From Ahaetulla prasina (Eukaryota; Chordata; Lepidosauria; Squamata; Colubridae): a DNA stretch of 64,000 nt. The notes below the pieces were generated by a model. That model saw only the letters and a list, made by a program, of their open reading frames with translations, made no database searches and had not been told where the DNA came from. A program made the position numbers and the translations under genes. The stretch is from positions 302,512,516-302,576,515 of the forward strand of contig NC_080539.1 of NCBI RefSeq assembly GCF_028640845.1. Direction: 5' to 3'. Below are positions 11,575-22,354 of the stretch, piece by piece. Positions within the stretch are counted from its first letter, which is position 1; each line of letters starts with the position of its first letter.

Positions 11575-11835
11575 TAAAAAACACTAAAATAATGACAGCA
11601 GGCATAGAGATCATCAGACTTGAAATTAAAAATGAAGACATTCAGATACTGGATAGCTTCTGCCTTTTAGAATCCCTATGATAGCAGAGGAGCTAGGATT
11701 CAAGAAATATACAATGGCAATGACTTTTCTCAGGACGCTCGATGGACCTGAAAGTTAGACTTTGAAAAGCAGGATAGAGAAAATACTGATGCATTTACAT
11801 TTTGTTGTTGGAGAAGACTCATGAGCAGGAAAACA
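11575..11835 (+). pseudogene. Degraded LINE reverse-transcriptase C-terminal fragment
   Basis: Translation on + gives EIKNEDIQILDSFCLLESL at about 11620-11680. After frame shifts it gives SMDLKVRL and then DAFTFCCWRRLMSRKTN-like sequence near 11790-11835. This resembles the region between the RT domain and the FELWCWRRLLR motif of RTE/Bov-B-like LINEs. Stops and gaps show it is dead. The clade is uncertain. Confidence 0.45.
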
Positions 11836-11838
11836 AAC

Positions 11839-12217
11839 TAATGTATCATAGGTAGAGGTAAAGATTCCCCTCGCACATATGTGCTAGTCGTTTCCAACTC
11901 TAGGAGGCAGTGCTCATCTCCATTTCAAAGCCAAAGAGCCAGTGCTGTCCGAAGATGTCTCCGTGATCATGTGGCCAGCATGACTAAATGCCAAAGGCAC
12001 ATGAAACACTGTTACCTTCCCACCCAAGGTAGTCCCTATTTTTCTACTTGCATTTTTTACGTGCTTTCGAACTGCTAGGTTGCCAGAAGCTGGGACAAGT
12101 AACGGGAGCTCACCCCGTCACGCAGCACTAGGGATTCAAACCACTGAACTGCCAACCTTTTGATCAACAAGCTCAGTGTCTTACCTACTAAGCCACCGCG
12201 TCCCTAATGTATCATAG
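11839..12217 (-). mobile_element. Sauria-type SINE with target duplication
   Basis: A reverse-oriented full-length SINE at 11852-12204. It reads AGGTAAAGATTCCCCTCGCA at the left (Bov-B-like tail) and AGCCACCGCGTCCCT at the right (tRNA-like head). A perfect 13-bp target duplication, TAATGTATCATAG, flanks it at 11839-11851 and 12205-12217. It landed at the 3' edge of the LINE fragment at 11575-11835. Confidence 0.9.
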
Positions 12218-12437
12218 AACATATGAAATTAGAATTATAAGTTGAGTGGAAAAGACTAGGTTCAAACTATCAAATTTTGGACATGTTGTACAATTCCCAC
12301 TTAATCAAGTATGGAACCATTTTAAACAAATGTTATAAGAGTGTAAACGATAACAAGGAAAGGGGAGTCTGAAATGAATAAAGAAAAGTTGGTGCTTTTA
12401 AATGGTTTTTCTTATAAATTGAGCAAAATCTTAATAA

Positions 12438-12463
12438 TAATATATATATATTATATATTATAA

Positions 12464-12538
<75 letters not shown>
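12438..12538. repeat. (TA)n microsatellite
   Basis: A run of about 100 bp of nearly pure TA dinucleotides, preceded by imperfect TATATTATATTATAAG. This array is likely to be length-variable and to form cruciforms. Confidence 0.95.
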
Positions 12539-12540
<2 letters not shown>

Positions 12541-12952
12541 ATTTGACAAAGGATTGTCTACTTAAATGGAATGTTGGTTAAAACTGGATTTACATAATGT
12601 GGTAATGTAATTTACATGAAATATATAAAAGTATGAAAATGTATGAATTTACATAACATTAAATAAAACATTATCCAGGCAGATTTGCAAACAAAATGTT
12701 CTATATCTGGCCAAAGTTAGACCAAATTTGGATTTTGTCTGTTGTATCTGTTGTCTGTTGTAAACAATGAGCACACTTGGCTGGATTCACAGAACAACCT
12801 AAAACATGGTGGCTAGTTTGGGGTCCAATATGTTGTAGCAATAAAACCTAATTTGCATACAGCAGTGTATTGCAATAAAACACATGGTTTATAAACCACA
12901 TGATATAAGAACTAATATAGCATTAGTTACTCATATATAATAAAAAACAACT

Positions 12953-13221
12953 GTTGTAATCAGAGGTGGGTTTCAGCAGGTTCTGACCAGTTCTAGAGAA
13001 CTGGTAGTGGAAATTTTGAGTAGTTCGGAGAACTGGTAATAAAAATTCTGACTGGCCCCGCCCCCATCTATTCTCTGTCTCCCAAGTCCCAGCTGAGCGG
13101 GAGGAAATGGGGATTTTGCAGTAACCTTCCACTGCCACACCCACCGAGCCATGCCAAGCCCACCAAGCCATACCCACAGAACCGGTAGTGAAAAAATTTG
13201 AAACCCACTACTGGTTGTAAT
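12953..13221 (+). mobile_element. hAT-like miniature element with perfect 8-bp duplication
   Basis: The element at 12961-13213 starts CAGAGGTGGGTTTCAGCAGG and ends TTTGAAACCCACTACTG. The octamer GTTGTAAT is perfect on both sides (12953-12960 and 13214-13221), the best support that this family makes hAT-type 8-bp duplications. It is shorter than the 1717 copy because one GGAATGGAGATTTTA block is missing. Confidence 0.9.
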
Positions 13222-13867
13222 ATAGACAATATTTGTTACTTATGACCAAAAACATAAATATATATAATTTTTTTATTAGAAATTGTAATTTTGCTGGCTT
13301 TGCTATTTTTAAAAAAAAAACCAGTTAGCAATGCATCATTTCATCTATTTTTTTGCTATCACTTGAAATTCCACCCAAGCTCCCAAATAGCCCAAAGGAA
13401 TAAGTGCTGCAAAAGATTTTTTGCTACCTTTACATGGGGGTTTAAAAAAAGAAAGGAAGGTCCAACATTTTAATCACACAATGGTGGATTAATTTAACTT
13501 TTAAAAAGCCCAGCAATAAATGAATAGATCAGAGAAAGAAAAATAATAATTGTATAAAAATGATGGCTTTTTTCCCCAAGGTTCAGGCCAGACACCTTTA
13601 GAATGTGAAGCAAACATGTAATCACAGTGCTACTGTACTGTACAGCATTAGTATAGCAGTAGCTTCAGCCAAGATTATGGAGCAAAAACTGTGACACTGA
13701 AAGGACAGAATTTGTTATTATTGTATTTATTTATTTATTTGTCACAACAGTATATATAAGCATAAGCATGAAATAACTATACGATATATAAGCATATATA
13801 TAAGCTGTGTGTGTATGTGTAGGTATTTTCAGCCTTTTAATCTGTGAATTGCACTACATTTTTGAGA

Positions 13868-13915
<48 letters not shown>

Positions 13916-14185
13916 AAACTGAAGGGCTATTTTGGCAATATGTTATTACAAACACAGTTAAGCTATATTTATCATACATAAGTAAACGGGTCAGTTGAGA
14001 TCTAGTGAATTATGTGAATATTGTCTCCTTTGGGGAAGCTAATGGGTCAGTAGTTTAGTGGGAAAGTTCCTACAGAGTGGAGCATTCAGTTTAGCTATCC
14101 AAGAAAAAAAATGGTTAAAGAGGGCAATGACCATTGACTCCAATGGAGGGGTTTTTCCTACACAGGATTCGGATGAAGTGTAGGG
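13222..14185. other. No gene; simple repeats
   Basis: No exon recognised. A (GT)n array of about 21 units lies at 13868-13910 and a TTTA tetranucleotide run at about 13723-13741. The GTCACAACAGTATATATAAG motif at 13741-13760 resembles 58999-59020, suggesting a shared but unnamed short repeat end. Confidence 0.5.
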
Positions 14186-14189
14186 ACTT

Positions 14190-14740
14190 CCCTAGAAGGA
14201 AGTGTTGGAAGAAATAGCCATCTGGGTTCTGTTCCAAGTGGGGATAAAGACACTGGAAACATGGAGATTGCTTGGAAAGATGGTTTTAATGGTGGTCAGG
14301 TTCACATGGCTTGAGTTCCTGAACAGAAAAGGGCTGAGGTGCTGTGTGCGCCTGGCTTTATGCTCTCTCTAAGCTTTGAACTTCCTGGGGCACAGGAAGG
14401 GTGACCTGATTGGTTGTCAGGCTCCCAGGGGGTGGGGGTCTTAGCTAGCCTTGCTGGCTGATGTAATCTTCCCAGGTGTCATGTGGTGAGTTTCTGTTGG
14501 GTCCTATTGTGTTGCAGATGATGGCCCATTGACAAAGGTGGGGGGAAGGAGTGAGCTTGGCTGAGGCCTTAATGGCCCATTGACAATGGTGGTGGGGGGA
14601 GGCAAGAAGCTGCTTTGTCTTTAAAACATGTTTCTCCATTTCATATCCAGGGAAATATATTCTGCCTTTTTTATATTTCCTAAAATATTTCATTCTTCTA
14701 GGAGAGGGGTGGGTGCTAACTTCCTACAGAAGTACAGCAC
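14190..14740. repeat. Unclassified interspersed repeat
   Basis: The right portion (about 14625-14710) reads TTTCTCCATTTCATATCCAG then ATATTCTGCC and AAAATATTTCATTCT. The same words occur in order at 33335-33410, so this is a dispersed family. A TGGCCCATTGACAA(A/T)GGTGG motif occurs twice within it (about 14522 and 14572). The family is not identified; an LTR remnant is possible. Confidence 0.45.
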
Positions 14741-15279
14741 AGAAGGCAACTCAGAAAGCAACAGTTGAATTGGTGCAAGCCAGACACAAATTTTGATGAG
14801 GAGTAGGAAAACACATGTGAAAACTTGTGTTTGCAGATGGATTGGAGTGAGTTGAAGACGGAATCTTCTGTTCCTACCTTCCAGAAAAGGTGGGTGGCTG
14901 GTATTCATGATGGAGCAATCTGGCAGTGCAACTATGCCCTTATCTACTCAGCAATGTATAGCTTGCTCCATCTGTTTCCTGTTGTTATCCCTGCCTTGTT
15001 TTTATTTCTGCTCAACATGCTTCAGGCTGTTTCTTACTGCTTTTTCCTTGCCCACAATAATATTCCTGCTACAATTCACCTTCAGTTTTACAATATACAA
15101 GTGAACACATAATAGACACAAGAAAAATAATATGATGTTGAAAAGGCAAAATGCTTTGACAGAGAAGACAACAAGATGTGATAGGAGGGTTAGGAGGATG
15201 AGTATGAAACACTTTAATATACGCTCTACATCTTTACCATGCCCAGTAAGGCAGCAAATTATGTATAGATAGATATTGG
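14741..15279. other. No gene or recognised repeat
   Basis: Short chance open frames only. I see no splice-flanked conserved exon and no block repeated elsewhere in the window. Confidence 0.4.
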
Positions 15280-15282
15280 TTG

Positions 15283-15463
15283 CAGGATCCAATCTGGGTC
15301 AGTCACCAGGACCAGAGGTTTTGTCTTCCGAGCTTTCAGATTCATGCTGGAGCCCATCTTCAGGGAACTTCTCTCTAGCAGAGAGATGGGCTCCAGCACA
15401 AGTCCAAAAGCTCAGAGAACAAACTCTGGTTCTGGTGACTGACACAGATTGGATCCTGCAACG
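15283..15463. repeat. Long inverted-repeat hairpin, possible Penelope-like remnant
   Basis: The left arm reads GCAGGATCCAATCTGGGTCA, GTCACCAGGACCAGAG, GAGCTTTCAG and TGCTGGAGCCCATCT. The right arm is its near-complement: AGATGGGCTCCAGCA, CTGGTTCTGGTGACTGAC and CAGATTGGATCCTGC. Arms are roughly 80 bp with a small loop containing TTCAGGGAACTTCTCTCTAG. The right arm recurs at 6778-6815. Such hairpins resemble terminal structures of Penelope-like elements, but there is no coding sequence here, so the class is uncertain. Confidence 0.6.
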
Positions 15464-15475
15464 TTATTCAGTATA

Positions 15476-16315
15476 CTTGCCTTCATTCCTGCTAGATAAT
15501 TGTCTCCAAAATTTGTAACATTCATTCATTCATTGATAACAAAATGTTTTATTTCAAACTGCATCCATCTACCAAGATCATACTTCTGCAAAGGAAAGTG
15601 TTACAATTGAAATATTCTGGTTTTTTTCATGAAATTCTATGCCGTACCATATTTGGTGTAAATTCTTTGTATTTCTGAATGTCCTTCTCTAGTTTCTTAA
15701 CTGTCTACAATGTTCAGAAATAGGATTCCAATTACAAGAAGACAAAGGTTATAATTTGACCCTGGATTTCCCCTTTCATTGGCAGAGATCTACAGAATAA
15801 GCATTGTGCAACATGGTGCTAAATTAAGCTGAAAATGATGGATAGGGGATTTTTATTTTCCATTTTCAAAGACCTCAGATGATATGAGGAACTCGCAACA
15901 GATTTGTGTGTTTAACGTAGTGAATTTAGAACAGTTTGTAATCAATTAAGAGAGCAGAGAATGAGCAATAATGAGTTTACATCTATGTGAGAGATGGTCC
16001 TCATGGAGGGGGAGGTGTGTGATGGACTACAATGAAAATACAGTTTTCCAGGAAGACAGTATATGGGGGGAGGGGAGGGGAGAGGCAGCACAGCCTGGAG
16101 CCAGATAGGCGATAGGAGGGTGAAAATAGTCACTCCCTAAAATCTCACAGGATATATCGGTTAGGGTACGAATAGTAAGGGTTTAGTCTGGAAAGATTCT
16201 GTCTATTGTGTGCAAGCAAACAAAGAACGGGACTCTGGCAGAATTGTTCTCTCTTACTCTTGGACTTAGCCTGACAATCTCTAAACAAGGTCCTATTAGG
16301 ATACTCACTACAACT
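15476..16315. other. No gene or recognised repeat
   Basis: Only short chance open frames. A purine/G-rich patch lies at about 16065-16085. Confidence 0.4.
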
Positions 16316-16319
16316 CATG

Positions 16320-16550
16320 CAGTTATTAAAACACAGTAGCCTGCAATTACTGCAGGTTCAAGCCCCACCAGGCCCAAGGTTGACTCAGCCTTCCATCCTT
16401 TATAAGGTAGGTAAAATGAGGACCCAGATTGTTGGGGGGGCAATAAGTTGACTTTGTAAATATACAAATAGAATGAGACTATTGCCTTACACACTGTAAG
16501 CCGCCCTGAGTCTTCGGAGAAGGGCAGGATATAAATGTAAATTAAAAAAA
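16320..16550 (+). mobile_element. tRNA-derived SINE with CGCCCTGAGTCTTCGG tail
   Basis: A SINE of about 230 bp. Its tRNA-like B box (GCAGGTTCAAGCCCC) is followed by CAGCCTTCCATCCTTTATAA, a conserved core, then GCCGCCCTGAGTCTTCGGAG and an A-rich end. The same unit occurs reversed at 29757-30028, 30360-30618 and 46340-46607, which defines the family from this window alone. The left end is ragged where the tRNA 5' half should be. Confidence 0.82.
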
Positions 16551-18750
16551 CAACAACTTATAACCCATCTTTCCATTCAAATGCAAACACAAGGCAACTA
16601 TCGATAATAATAAATTAGACAAACCAGTATGGTTTCTAATTTATTTAAACCATACATGGTTAAACCAAATACTAAAATGAAGAGCAGTTGAAAGCCTGGA
16701 GAACTTTTGCACTCCCTCTAACAAGAGAGAGTAGAAGCCAAAGACAACTCTGGAGAGAGCACATTTCACAGTCTGGGGGAACTGTCTCTTTCATAACAGA
16801 TAAGCAAGTCTTTGGCAGTGGACATTTATATACTATATTATTCTCTGCTTCTGCCTCTCAATTATTTCTGCATTAAACCACACCTACATCCATTTGGATC
16901 CACTAGTTCTTGAGTCTGACATTTAGCCTGACACCTAAGATGAAGAGCCACCAATCTCATCTTAGTGAACACAAAATCTGTGTTGCAAATTTCCCCTGGT
17001 TTCCTTATCCATAAACCTCCAAAATTTGAACCAATATTTGTCATGAAATAAGATGGGACTTTAGAAAGCTGTAGATTCCAGCAGCGGCCCGCTCTGCCAA
17101 TTTCTGGTGTCTTAAATGTACATCAATGGCAAATCCTAGTTGACGGTTATGAAATATGCAATGTACCATCACTCTTCAGTACATGCCATAGTCTCCTCTC
17201 TCAACACTGCCAGCTATAGAATATTACGTGAAAATCTGTTTTAAAATGAAGAAAGTCCTTGATTTGAATTTCCTTTCTGCTGTAAACTTGTGAACTAAGA
17301 ATATCTCCACTGTCTCAGCTCTCATTCACCCTCACTCACAAGCCCCAGTTAATTGACAACCTTTATGGGTTGTGTATTAATGCAAAGCCTTCTGGAAGAC
17401 ATTAAAGATATTCTGTATTATTAATGGACACCATATTTACAACTTAATTTAAACCTGAGAATTTATGGATAAACAGTATTCATTTAGTACAATTTAATAC
17501 AATTAGTACATTGTAACTAGAATTTAGTACAGTTCAAGAATTATGGCTTAGGGACAAAGGGATCCTGAGGTATTTTAAAATCTAAGAAATGGTTTTTTTA
17601 AAAAAAGTTATTTTTAAATCTTATGATTACATTTTGAAGAGGAACTCCATATTACTTGTTTGCTTATTTTATCTCTAACCTTGCAGCTGATTATCTTTTA
17701 GAATCATACTGAACTTGTTCCTGACACTGAGCCAAAACTAGACCAAAGTCTCAGAAGCAATCAGGGCATACCATCTGGTAACATAATTACAAAACCTTTG
17801 ATAAGATATATAGAAGTTGAAAGCTTCAGATCTGGCCTATTCTTTTTTTGTCATTTCTTGTTAGTACTTTCCAATTGAAGGTGTCCCCTGATGGCTTTCA
17901 GTAGTGCCTAATATAGAAGGAGCGCAAATATTGTTTTATTATGTGCTAGTTAGATTTCAGCATTACTGTTTATATTCTTTCAACTTCCTAGATCACCTAG
18001 TCTTGCTAAAGAGACCACCATCAAAACAAAATGCAGGGAAGGATGCAGTGTTCCTGAACAGATTTAACCAAAGATTAGGGATGATGGAGAAATATCTTTG
18101 ATGTGGGCTGAAACATATACTTAATTCACACTTTTAAAACTGAATGAACCAAAATGAAGTTATGGATTCCACAAAGCAGTACACAAATAAAATAAAATGA
18201 GGTGTGTGTGGGTGTGTGTGTAGGAATTACAACTCCCCATGATTAGAGACAGTCTTTGCTATAATTCTTCTGCAATATTCCTAAATTAGTCATTAGAATT
18301 TGAATAGTTAATCAACTAATCGAAGGCATATTAAACGTTTTCTTTAAGAATTCTTTGTGTGTTATTTATTCTTACTTGGATATAAAAGTTTATCCACAGA
18401 TCTCTACAGAGCACCTAACACATATGAGACAGCTGTCGCTGATTCCTTAAAATTATCTGGAGAATGAGAAATATACAAAAAGATTCAAGACATCCACATT
18501 CTTTTCCTTAGTTCTGGGATTTTCTCTTCTCCCAACCCATGCTCTTCAGGAATATTTTTCAAGTGACATCAACTAGACAGAGACACTTCTATAAGTCCTA
18601 ATAGAGCTTTTAATTCCCCAAAACAATGCTGAATTGTATTAATAAATTGAGGGCAGGGTTTCTACAACACATTGAACCACAAGTTTAACCAGCCTTTCCC
18701 CCCCTCCCTAGAATATTGTGAAATTTGGCCAAACTAATTAGTTTATTTAG
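16551..18750. other. No gene or recognised repeat
   Basis: 2.2 kb of AT-rich DNA with only short open frames. A short GTGTGTGTGGGTGTGTGTG run is at about 18202-18222. Confidence 0.45.
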
Positions 18751-18754
18751 TGTG

Positions 18755-18910
18755 AGGGGTCCTTAATGCTCTCTGAGTTTGGTTGTTTTCTTGCAGATGT
18801 TTCATTAGCCAAACTTGGTAACATCATCAATGCATGGATAATGTTACCTAGTTTGGATAATGAAATGTCTCCAAGAAAACAACCAAGTTCACAGAGCATA
18901 AGTGACCCCT
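18755..18910. repeat. Inverted-repeat hairpin, possible Penelope-like terminal repeat
   Basis: The left arm GCTCTCTGAGTTTGGTTGTT then TTCTTGCAGATGTTTCATTA is mirrored by TGAAATGTCTCCAAGAAAAC and AACCAAGTTCACAGAGCAT. The centre reads TAACATCATCAATGCATGGA. The left arm recurs, more diverged, at about 62370-62440 next to clearer Penelope-like words. This makes a family of terminal hairpins; the class assignment is tentative. Confidence 0.55.
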
Positions 18911-19287
18911 CATTTCAACCTTTAGCTACAAATAGTCTCCTTTATTGTGTTCGGCAAACCAAAATTAATTAAGATAGTAATAAAGATAATAATGGATAAG
19001 GATATTGTGCAGATACATTTGTCTAGTATATTGTCCTAATTCAACTTTCCTTATATGATCCTCACAAACATTTAGGAGGTGGATTAAGCTGAGATACCAT
19101 CACTACATAATGCAATGTCAAATATATACTAGAAAAGTATGTAAAAGTCTGAGCATCACTTTGATAAATTATAAATAGCATGCAGAATCCTAGTTTGGAT
19201 CTGGACCACATAGCAAGTAAGGTTTAAATCATCTTTTCCATCTGCAGGATGGAATAGTACAGCACACTAGACCAGTCTAGTACAGCA

Positions 19288-19859
19288 CACTAGACCAGTG
19301 GTCACCAACTGGTGGTCCGTGGACCACTGGTGCTCCGTGAGGAAATTTTGGTGGTCCGCAGAAAAATCTTTGCATTTTTGCATTTTTTATATTGCACTAA
19401 GTCAGGGATTCTCAAACTATGGTCCCTGGGCCAGATACGGCCTGCCAAAGCAATTAATCCCGCTTGCTGATGGGATGGGGTCCTTCAGACAATTAGCTTG
19501 GCTGCCTGTTTAGTAGCTCCAGCTTCTCCCTACCTCCTTGGGAGTCCAGGTGCTTCAGTCAGCGGTGCACAAAACTTCAGCTGGGCTCCTCGAGAGACAG
19601 AGTTTGCAGGAGGGAGGAGCGATCTAGTGCCTGAGCTGGCTACAAGACAAACGTTCATTGGTCGTATTTGAGATTTCTAGCTGCAATGGACAGCAAAGCT
19701 AGGGTTGACCCCGGGTGCTTCTCTTTGCTAACAGGCGGCCATGCTAAGTGCCTGAAGGACCCCGTCCCATCACTAATACATAATAGTGGTCCATGGGATT
19801 TAAAGTTATGAATTTAGTGGTCCCTGAGGTCTGAAAGGTTGGTGACCCCTGCACTAGAC
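19288..19859 (+). mobile_element. hAT-like non-autonomous element, perfect CACTAGAC duplication
   Basis: A 556-bp element (19296-19851). It begins CAGTGGTCACCAACTGGTGG and ends AAAGGTTGGTGACCCCTG, so the ends are inverted repeats. A perfect 8-bp duplication, CACTAGAC, flanks it at 19288-19295 and 19852-19859. The interior contains a second hAT-like left-end motif, TCAGGGATTCTCAAACTATG, suggesting a mosaic origin. No transposase frame. The TAGTACAGCACACTAGACCAG word is also tandemly doubled just left of the insertion. Confidence 0.88.
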
Positions 19860-20033
19860 TATAATTTGGCTGGCTTGTTTATTGTTTGGTTGTTAAACCC
19901 AGACATTGAGAAACTTGGATAAAAAGCAAATAAGTAGCACAGTGCTTGGCTCCACATGCCCTGTGTTTTCTGAATGGCTACAGAGTCAAGGCTTGTGTAA
20001 CAAATTAGCCATCCACATTGTAATCGAGTACAG

Positions 20034-20426
20034 GTAGTCCTTGATTTATGACCACAACTGAGCCCAGAATTTATGTCGCTAAATGAAAAATTTGTTAAGT
20101 GAGTTATGCCCTATTTTACGAATTTTCTTGCCGCATTTGTGAAGTGAATCACTGCAGTTGTTAAATGGGTAACATGGTTGTTAAGTGAATCTGGCTTCCC
20201 CATTGACTTTGCTTGTCGGAAAGTCTCAGAAGATGAACACATGACCCCAGGACACCACAACCATCATAAATATGAACCATTTGTCAAGCATCTGGTTGTA
20301 AATCACGCGGTCATCGGGAAGCTGCAACGGTCATAAGTGTGAAAAATGGTAATAAGTCATTTTTTTCCAATGCCGTTGTAACTTTGAACAGTCACTAAAC
20401 AAACTGAGGTGGAGGACTACCTGTAT
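20034..20426 (+). mobile_element. MITE, GTAGTCCTCGACTTA family
   Basis: It starts CAGGTAGTCCTTGATTTATG and ends GGAGGACTACCTG, flanked by TA on both sides (AGTA...TATG). The interior follows the 6892 copy block by block (AACTGAGCCCA, GTTAAGTGAG, AACATGGTTGTTAAGTGAAT, GGTCATAAGTGTGAAAAA). The ends are better preserved here than in the 6892 copy. Confidence 0.8.
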
Positions 20427-20949
20427 GTTGTATCATCCCTATTCACTTGATTTATAGTTCAGTGTGTTGTGTGAATACAAATCCTGAAGTTAATTGTATG
20501 CTTCGTGCAAAAGGTGGGATCAAGTACTTTCATAACTTACAATTCAAATTTGTTTGCGTATATTCTCCAGACTTCTGTCCCAAGAAGTAACTTACCACAT
20601 TGCATAGATGGAGACAGTCCTGGACAACAGTTGGAATTCTTTAGATATAAACTCCAGAGTACGCCTGTTTTCTCATTGCTTACACATGGAGCTTTAATAG
20701 ATGAAGAAACTATGGCTCCGGTTAGAGATCCTTTCGTGCCTCTGCCTTGTCTTTTGATGATTTCTTAGCCTCTGGCTAAAATAAAATTTAATTCAGAGAG
20801 GCCCCACCTTGGCAGTAACTTCTGTAACAACACAGTATTTTTGAATAAAACAATGTTTATCTGAAAGAGAAGCAAATTATCCCTATCTGAGTTCTCTCAT
20901 GTCTCTAGAGTTGCAACTCCAGCTTTTAAACACAGGGTAACCATGGAGG
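20427..20949. other. No recognised feature
   Basis: Unique-looking sequence left of the putative first exon. An open frame at 20505-20768 has no recognised motif. Confidence 0.35.
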
Positions 20950-21162
20950 AGCTTTTGCGGCTGAAAGGGTTAAATGAAACCCAACTCTCCTTTTCCTGTG
21001 CTGTAAAGAATTAGTAATCAAACAGAAGCTGAAGGCAAGACAGAGTGTCAGAGCCACTGACGGAGCTCCAACCGGAGAGAAGCTGTGGACTTGGTCTCCT
21101 CACCCTCCAGAAGTGGCATCAGTGAGCACTTTGCCCTCACTGACAAGCGGATCCGGCATCAG
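20950..21162 (+). other. PAPLN: Possible non-coding first exon of PAPLN (with promoter nearby)
   Basis: This is an inference. The tract around 21040-21162 is richer in GC than its surroundings (GGAGCTCCAACCGGAGAGAA, AAGCGGATCCGGCATCAG). It ends in a near-consensus donor, CAG|GTAAGG, with the cut at 21162/21163. The coding exon at 32408 begins with an acceptor followed by only six untranslated bases before its ATG, so at least one upstream 5'-UTR exon must exist, and this is the best candidate seen. No TATA box is evident. The left boundary is arbitrary. A first exon left of this window is equally possible. Confidence 0.35.
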
Positions 21163-21953
21163 GTAAGGAGGGTGGGTTTTGGATTACAGACTAAATCGTG
21201 GGTGCCTCTCACTGTCCACTCCTGGGTTAATCAGTTTGATCAAGTTTCAAAAGTTAGACGGGAAAGAGTGTCATGTAAAAGGGAGAACATTTAGAGATAA
21301 ATATCGTGATTTTTGGCAGGCGAAGAAGAAGGGATGTTTACATGTGAAATTAACTTACAGTTAACTCATTCGGGGGCCCTTTTTTTCTAACATAGCACAA
21401 AGCTGTGATACTTCAATAGGGAGCAGGTAGCCTTGCTTGTTTCGTATGAGATGTCCTCCTTCCAACCTTGACCAGAGATGCCTGTTTGCACATTCAGTTC
21501 ATACATTGAGTAGAGTTTGCATGTGAAAGTTAAGATTGAGAGCACTTGTTTGTAAGGGGGTTACTTGGTTTTTTCCCCCTGCACCTGCTTTGTCTCCATT
21601 CTGTGTATTTTGGAAAAGGGAAGCAGAGACAGGAATAACCAGACATTCCCATGAATGCCAGAAGCCAAGCCAACTTGGTTCGCAGCAAGGCAAGCAGCTG
21701 TGGGTGACACAAATTGCAGTGGTTGCCATCGGCTGATGAAAGAATCATGTTGCTACAGGCGCACGTAGTTGTGGGAACAATTCCACAGATTATCTGGAGT
21801 GGAGCAGTGTACGTGTGTGCTTGATCCAGTAAACAGATTTGGAATTTTGTTTTTTTTTTCTTTCTCATTTATTTATTTATTTGAACGGGAGAAGAAAATT
21901 AAAAGTGCTGGCAGGCTTTGCAAGATCAGGCTTTGCATACTTGAGTTCTTTAT
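21163..21953. other. No gene or recognised repeat
   Basis: The several open frames here have no family motifs. If 20950-21162 is the first exon, this is the start of its intron. Confidence 0.35.
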
Positions 21954-21956
21954 ACA

Positions 21957-22354
21957 GGTAGTCCTCAAATTAAAACAGTTCGCTTTAGTTGTGTTTGAAG
22001 TTACAATGGCACTGAAACACGTGACTTACGACCGTTTTCCACACTTACGACCATTGCAGCATCTCTATGGTCATGTGATCAAAATTCAGATGCTTGGCAA
22101 CTGGCATGTATTTATGACGGTTGCAGTGTCCCAGGGTCATGTGATCATATTTTGCAACCTTCTTACACACAGAAACTCAGTGGGGAAGCCAGATTCATTT
22201 AACATTTGTGTTACTAATTTAACAACTGCAGTGATTCACTTAACAACTGTGGCAAGAAAGGTCGTAAAATGGGCAGAATTCACTTAACAAATGTCTCCCT
22301 TAGCAGCAGAATCTTTGGGCTTAATTGTGGTCGTAAGTCGAGGACTACTGGTAT
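21957..22354 (-). mobile_element. MITE, GTAGTCCTCGACTTA family
   Basis: A reverse-oriented copy of the element at 20034. It starts CAGGTAGTCCTCAAATTAAA and ends CGTAAGTCGAGGACTACTGG. Its interior includes TTACGACCGTTTTCCACACT and GGTCATGTGATC. The open frame across it (21769-22287) is accidental and has no known domain. Confidence 0.8.

Noticed and set aside
1..20000. Possible neighbouring gene exons (PSEN1 lies next to PAPLN in human, as I recall)
   Set aside because: I looked for splice-flanked conserved peptides on both strands and recognised none.
21769..22287. A 172-aa open frame near the candidate first exon
   Set aside because: It runs through a non-coding MITE and has no splice support or recognisable domain.
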